From the NCBI RefSeq assembly GCF_014207985.1, contig NZ_JACHMI010000001.1:851001-915000 (forward strand): DNA of 64,000 nucleotides. The letters are read 5' to 3'. The stretch is from Nonomuraea rubra (lineage in GTDB: Bacteria > Actinomycetota > Actinomycetes > Streptosporangiales > Streptosporangiaceae). Positions 59,102-64,000 of this stretch are shown here, piece after piece. Under the pieces are notes generated by a model. The model had not been told where the DNA came from, did no database searches, and saw only the letters and a program-made list of their open reading frames with translations. Each line of letters opens with the position of its first letter. Within the stretch, counting starts at the first letter, position 1. Both the position numbers and the translations under genes were made by a program.

Positions 59102-61255
59102 GTGCGGAGTGGCGGTGGTAACGGAATGCGGAAGAGGCGGCGGATTCTCCGGGTTCTCCTGGTTTCAATCGGCACGGGAATCGTCGTACTGGCCGGGCTT
59201 TTCGCCATTGCCTGGGCTTTGACTCCCATTCCGGATACGACGCAGAAGCAGGCGACCGCGCAGGGCTCGGTGATCTATTACCGCGACGGCAAGAGCGTGC
59301 TCGCCCGGCAGGGCATCGACCGCAGGAACGTCGAGCTGGCCCGGGTGCCGAAGCACGTGCGCGACGCGGTCATCGCCGCCGAGAACCGCTCGTTCTACGA
59401 GGACGCGGGCGTCTCGCTCAAGGGCACCGGCAGGGCCGTCTGGTCCACCCTCACCGGGCAGCAGCTCCAGGGCGGCTCCACCATCACCCAGCAGCTCGTG
59501 CGCAACTACTACAGCGGGCTGAGCCAGGAACGTTCCGTCACCAGGAAGTTCAAAGAGATCCTCATCGCGATGAAGGTCGACCAGTCCAAGTCCAAGGACT
59601 GGGTGCTGGAGCAGTACCTCAACACGATCTACTTCGGCCGCGGCGCCAACGGCGTCCAGTCGGCCGCCCGCGCCTACTTCGGCAAGGACGTCGAGGACCT
59701 GACCGTCTCCGAGGGCGCGTACCTGGCGGCGGTGATCCAGCAGCCCAGCCGCTTCGCCGATCCCAAGGGCTCCGACCTGGTCGCGGCCAGGGAACGCTGG
59801 CAGTCCGTGATCAACGCCATGGCCCAGACCGGCGCGCTGTCGGCCGGCCAGGCGGCCGCGGAGCGGTTCCCCGAGCTGGCGGTGCCGAAGAAGCCCTTCG
59901 AGCTCAAGGGTCAGTCCCAGTACATGCTGGAGCAGGTCACCGCCGAGCTGAACCGGCGCGGCTACACCGACGAGGACATCAACAGCGGCGGCCTCAAGAT
60001 CGTCACGACGTTCGACAAGAAGCTCATGCAGGCCGCCCGGCGGGCGGTGGAGGAGACGCTGCCGGACAGCACGCCCGACAAGGTGCGTACGGGGCTGGCG
60101 GCCGTCGATCCCGCCACGGGCGAGGTCGTCGCCTTCTACGGCGGCAGGCCGTCGCAGTCGAAGTACTACGACAGCGCGTTCTCGGCCAAGGTGATGGCCG
60201 GGTCCACGTTCAAGCCGTACACGCTGGCCGCGGCGCTCGACAACGGCTTCGACCTGTCCACCAGGGTCAACGGCAACTCGCCGCTGCGGGTGGCGTCGGC
60301 GTCCCAGGCGATCCCCAACGACGGCGACCGCTCGTACGGCCAGATCAACCTGATCAGCGCCACCCAGAACTCCGTCAACACCGCCTTCGTGGACCTCGGC
60401 CAGAAGGTCGGCCTGGACAAGGTGGCCGCGACCGCCGAGGCGGCCGGCATCCCCGCCGCCCAGCTCGAGAAGCAGAAGACGGCCGCGTCCTTCCCGCTCG
60501 GCGTGTCCTCCGTCAGCGCCGTCCAGAACGCCTCCGGCTTCTCCACCTTCGCCAACAAGGGCGTGCACGTGGAGGCGCACGTGGTCCGGTCGGTCACCGA
60601 CGCGCAGGCCCGCAAGGAGCTGGTGAAGCCCGTAGAGACCAAGGTGGTCGGCGAGCAGGCCGCGGCCGACACGATCTACGCGATGCAGCAGGTCGTCAAG
60701 TACGGCACCGGCACCGCCGCCCGCCTCTACGACCGCCCGGTGGCCGGCAAGACGGGCACCACCGACGACTCCAGGTCCGTCTGGTTCAACGGCTTCACGC
60801 CGCAGCTCGCGGTGGCGGTGAACATGTTCCGCGACGACAACGCCACGGTCAGCATCCCGGGGTACGGCACGCAGTTCGGCGGCCAGCTCCCCGCGCAGAT
60901 CTGGCGGGCGTTCATGACCGAGGCGATGGAGGGCAAGCCGGTCGAGGAGTTCCCAGAGCCGTCGGAGTACGGGTGGACGTCCCGCTACTCCGAGCCCGAC
61001 CGTGACAGCGACGTGCCCGACCAGCAGTACAGCCCGCCGCCGAGCCAGGACGACTGGGACCGGCCGGAGCCCGACTTCAGCCCGCCGCCGTTCTCCGACG
61101 AGCCGCCGGTGACGGAGACCCCGGAGGACAACGGGCCGGACCAGCAGCCGGAGCAGACGTCCCCGCCGGAAAGCGAGGTCCCGGATCAGCCGTCGGTGCA
61201 GGACTCCGGCGTGGACGGCGGCAGGGGCGGCCGCGACGAGCAACCTGGCCGCTGA
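59102..61255 (+). CDS. Class A penicillin-binding protein (transglycosylase/transpeptidase)
   Basis: Bifunctional peptidoglycan synthase (717 aa): cytoplasmic Arg-rich start, membrane helix (about 17-40), GT51 transglycosylase with AAENRSFYEDAG and QGGSTITQQLVRNYYS, and a penicillin-binding transpeptidase with AGSTFKPYTLA (SxxK), QNSVNTAF (SxN) and AGKTGTTDD (KTG). A Pro/Asp/Glu/Gln-rich disordered tail (about 610-717) follows. The GTG at 59102 is set by GAGGGGGG upstream; ATG 59126 is an alternative. Confidence 0.95.
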   Translation: MRSGGGNGMRKRRRILRVLLVSIGTGIVVLAGLFAIAWALTPIPDTTQKQATAQGSVIYYRDGKSVLARQGIDRRNVELARVPKHVRDAVIAAENRSFYEDAGVSLKGTGRAVWSTLTGQQLQGGSTITQQLVRNYYSGLSQERSVTRKFKEILIAMKVDQSKSKDWVLEQYLNTIYFGRGANGVQSAARAYFGKDVEDLTVSEGAYLAAVIQQPSRFADPKGSDLVAARERWQSVINAMAQTGALSAGQAAAERFPELAVPKKPFELKGQSQYMLEQVTAELNRRGYTDEDINSGGLKIVTTFDKKLMQAARRAVEETLPDSTPDKVRTGLAAVDPATGEVVAFYGGRPSQSKYYDSAFSAKVMAGSTFKPYTLAAALDNGFDLSTRVNGNSPLRVASASQAIPNDGDRSYGQINLISATQNSVNTAFVDLGQKVGLDKVAATAEAAGIPAAQLEKQKTAASFPLGVSSVSAVQNASGFSTFANKGVHVEAHVVRSVTDAQARKELVKPVETKVVGEQAAADTIYAMQQVVKYGTGTAARLYDRPVAGKTGTTDDSRSVWFNGFTPQLAVAVNMFRDDNATVSIPGYGTQFGGQLPAQIWRAFMTEAMEGKPVEEFPEPSEYGWTSRYSEPDRDSDVPDQQYSPPPSQDDWDRPEPDFSPPPFSDEPPVTETPEDNGPDQQPEQTSPPESEVPDQPSVQDSGVDGGRGGRDEQPGR

Positions 61256-61260
61256 CCCGG

Positions 61261-61328
61261 CCCCGGCCCGCCGCCGCGCGTGCCGCCGCTGACCCCGCCC
61301 CGGCCCGCCGCCGCGCGTGCCGCCGCTG
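61261..61328. repeat. 31-bp perfect direct repeat between convergent genes
   Basis: The 31-base segment at 61261-61291 is repeated exactly at 61298-61328 (period 37), in the gap between the penicillin-binding-protein gene and the DUF255 gene. It is almost pure G/C. It probably arose by slippage. Confidence 0.75.
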
Positions 61329-61348
61329 TGCTCGGGCGAACCCTCCGC

Positions 61349-63352
<2,004 letters not shown>

Positions 63353-63444
63353 CAGGACCTCCCCCGCCCACCCTAGACGGCGGCGGCCGCCGCGCCGGGG
63401 ATCAGGGGGTGCGGCCGGAACAGGACGCGGCGTAGGTTACGGGC

Positions 63445-64000
63445 GTGGATATGGACTTCGTCTGCGCTCAGGCCGGTCGTCCGGCGCCGGAACTCACGCG
63501 CAGGGACGTGGCGCGCGCGCTGCTCGTCGTGCCATCGGGCGTGGCGCTCGTGGCGCTGCCCGACCTGCGGCGGGCCATGATGTCGGCGGGCAACCCGCTC
63601 TCGCTGGCGTTCTGGGACTCGGCCAAGGCGACGCTCAGCTCGATCGAGGCGGGGGTGGCCACGGTGGGCGACGTGCAGAGGTGGGTTGAGTCCACGGGCA
63701 CGGAGCCGATCCTCATGACGCCCAGCTACTTCGTCTGGCCGGAGGAGGACGAGCGCGGGCCCGTGGCGAGCGAGATGTTCGCCCGGTTGGTGGCGTACCT
63801 GGAGGAGCGGGTGGAATCGGGGGAGATCGACCCCGACGCGCTGGCCACCGGCGACCAGGACGCCCGCACGGCCTACGAGGAGCTGCAGGAGCGCTGGCTG
63901 AGCACGCCGCTGCCCGACGGCAGGGTGCCCGGGTTCGCGGTCAGCGACGAGCAGGACGAGGAGCTGTTCGCGGCCTGGGACGAGGAGGAGGCGTTCGCGC
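63445..64000 (+). CDS. Unrecognised protein, 5' part
   Basis: The gene starts at GTG 63445 and runs off the right edge with 185 codons visible. The protein begins VDMDFVCAQAGRPAPELTRR and contains LVVPSGVALVALPDLRRAMM, WPEEDERGPVASEMFARLVA and a strongly acidic stretch near the edge (DEQDEELFAAWDEEEAFA). It is soluble so far, without a signal peptide, and rich in Glu/Asp. It matches no family I know. It is divergent from the DUF255 gene. Confidence 0.7.
   Translation, partial: MDMDFVCAQAGRPAPELTRRDVARALLVVPSGVALVALPDLRRAMMSAGNPLSLAFWDSAKATLSSIEAGVATVGDVQRWVESTGTEPILMTPSYFVWPEEDERGPVASEMFARLVAYLEERVESGEIDPDALATGDQDARTAYEELQERWLSTPLPDGRVPGFAVSDEQDEELFAAWDEEEAFA

Noticed and set aside
59165..61243. 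A 692-codon minus-strand frame opposite the penicillin-binding protein
   Set aside because: Antisense shadow; the plus strand has all transglycosylase and transpeptidase motifs.

Overview
This 64 kb window is from the chromosome of a high-GC actinobacterium. Genes are dense, GTG and TTG starts are common, and 4-bp ATGA/GTGA overlaps join many neighbours. The housekeeping order mfd, SurA-like lipoprotein, mazG, eno, divIC/ftsB-like, DUF501, ppx, and the set thiolase, SGNH hydrolase, cbs, metB, match orders I know from Mycobacterium. The gene repertoire (DUF6292, PadR/HAAS pairs, many lipoproteins) looks more like a filamentous Streptosporangiales genome such as Nonomuraea. That placement is inference. 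There is no CRISPR array, rRNA, prophage or insertion sequence; one tRNA is present.

Region 1 (1-14320) is the most striking. The 3' end of cysN (sulfate activation to APS) leads into a sulfotransferase, a family 2 glycosyltransferase and a WecG/TagA/CpsF glycosyltransferase. Facing them is a six-gene operon read leftwards: Wzz-like chain-length protein, O-antigen ligase/polymerase-like protein, phosphotransferase, sulfotransferase, Wzx-like flippase, sulfotransferase. To the right lie a GH26-like lipoprotein hydrolase, a TSUP sulfur-anion permease, a cysC-type APS kinase (fused to a degenerate ATP-sulfurylase domain) and a methyltransferase. Read together, this is a self-contained locus that makes PAPS and uses it to sulfate a cell-surface or exported polysaccharide.

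Region 2 (14383-29242) is conserved housekeeping: mfd, SurA-like lipoprotein, mazG, eno (with a 15-bp terminator hairpin), divIC/ftsB-like, DUF501 and ppx. These are followed by a secreted triple-repeat protein, a PadR/HAAS pair, a family 5 uracil-DNA glycosylase, ndh (with a perfect Rex-type operator), an ACT protein coupled to a peptide-deformylase-like protein whose catalytic Glu is replaced by Gln, and a tRNA. The tRNA has a UAA anticodon but a short (class I) variable loop, so it is not an ordinary tRNA-Leu. I found only two in-frame TTA codons in the window: at the start of the secreted repeat protein and in the Lrp-type regulator beside hppD.

Region 3 (29774-41172) holds a Bax-inhibitor-1 family membrane protein, DUF4287 and PPOX proteins, a thiolase, a PQQ-repeat lipoprotein, an SGNH hydrolase, the transsulfuration genes cbs and metB, an orphan histidine kinase, small membrane proteins, a DUF6292 protein and the remnant of a broken regulator.

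Region 4 (41312-64000) holds a dialkylglycine-decarboxylase-type aminotransferase opposite an XRE/MmyB regulator, an MDR oxidoreductase, a serine hydrolase, a MoxR/VWA pair separated by a secreted duplicated-domain protein, a FIST sensor protein, a ROK kinase, an ECF sigma factor with a membrane partner, an M1 peptidase, an RDD protein, hppD with a divergent Lrp regulator, a class A penicillin-binding protein, a YyaL/DUF255 protein and the start of an unrecognised gene.
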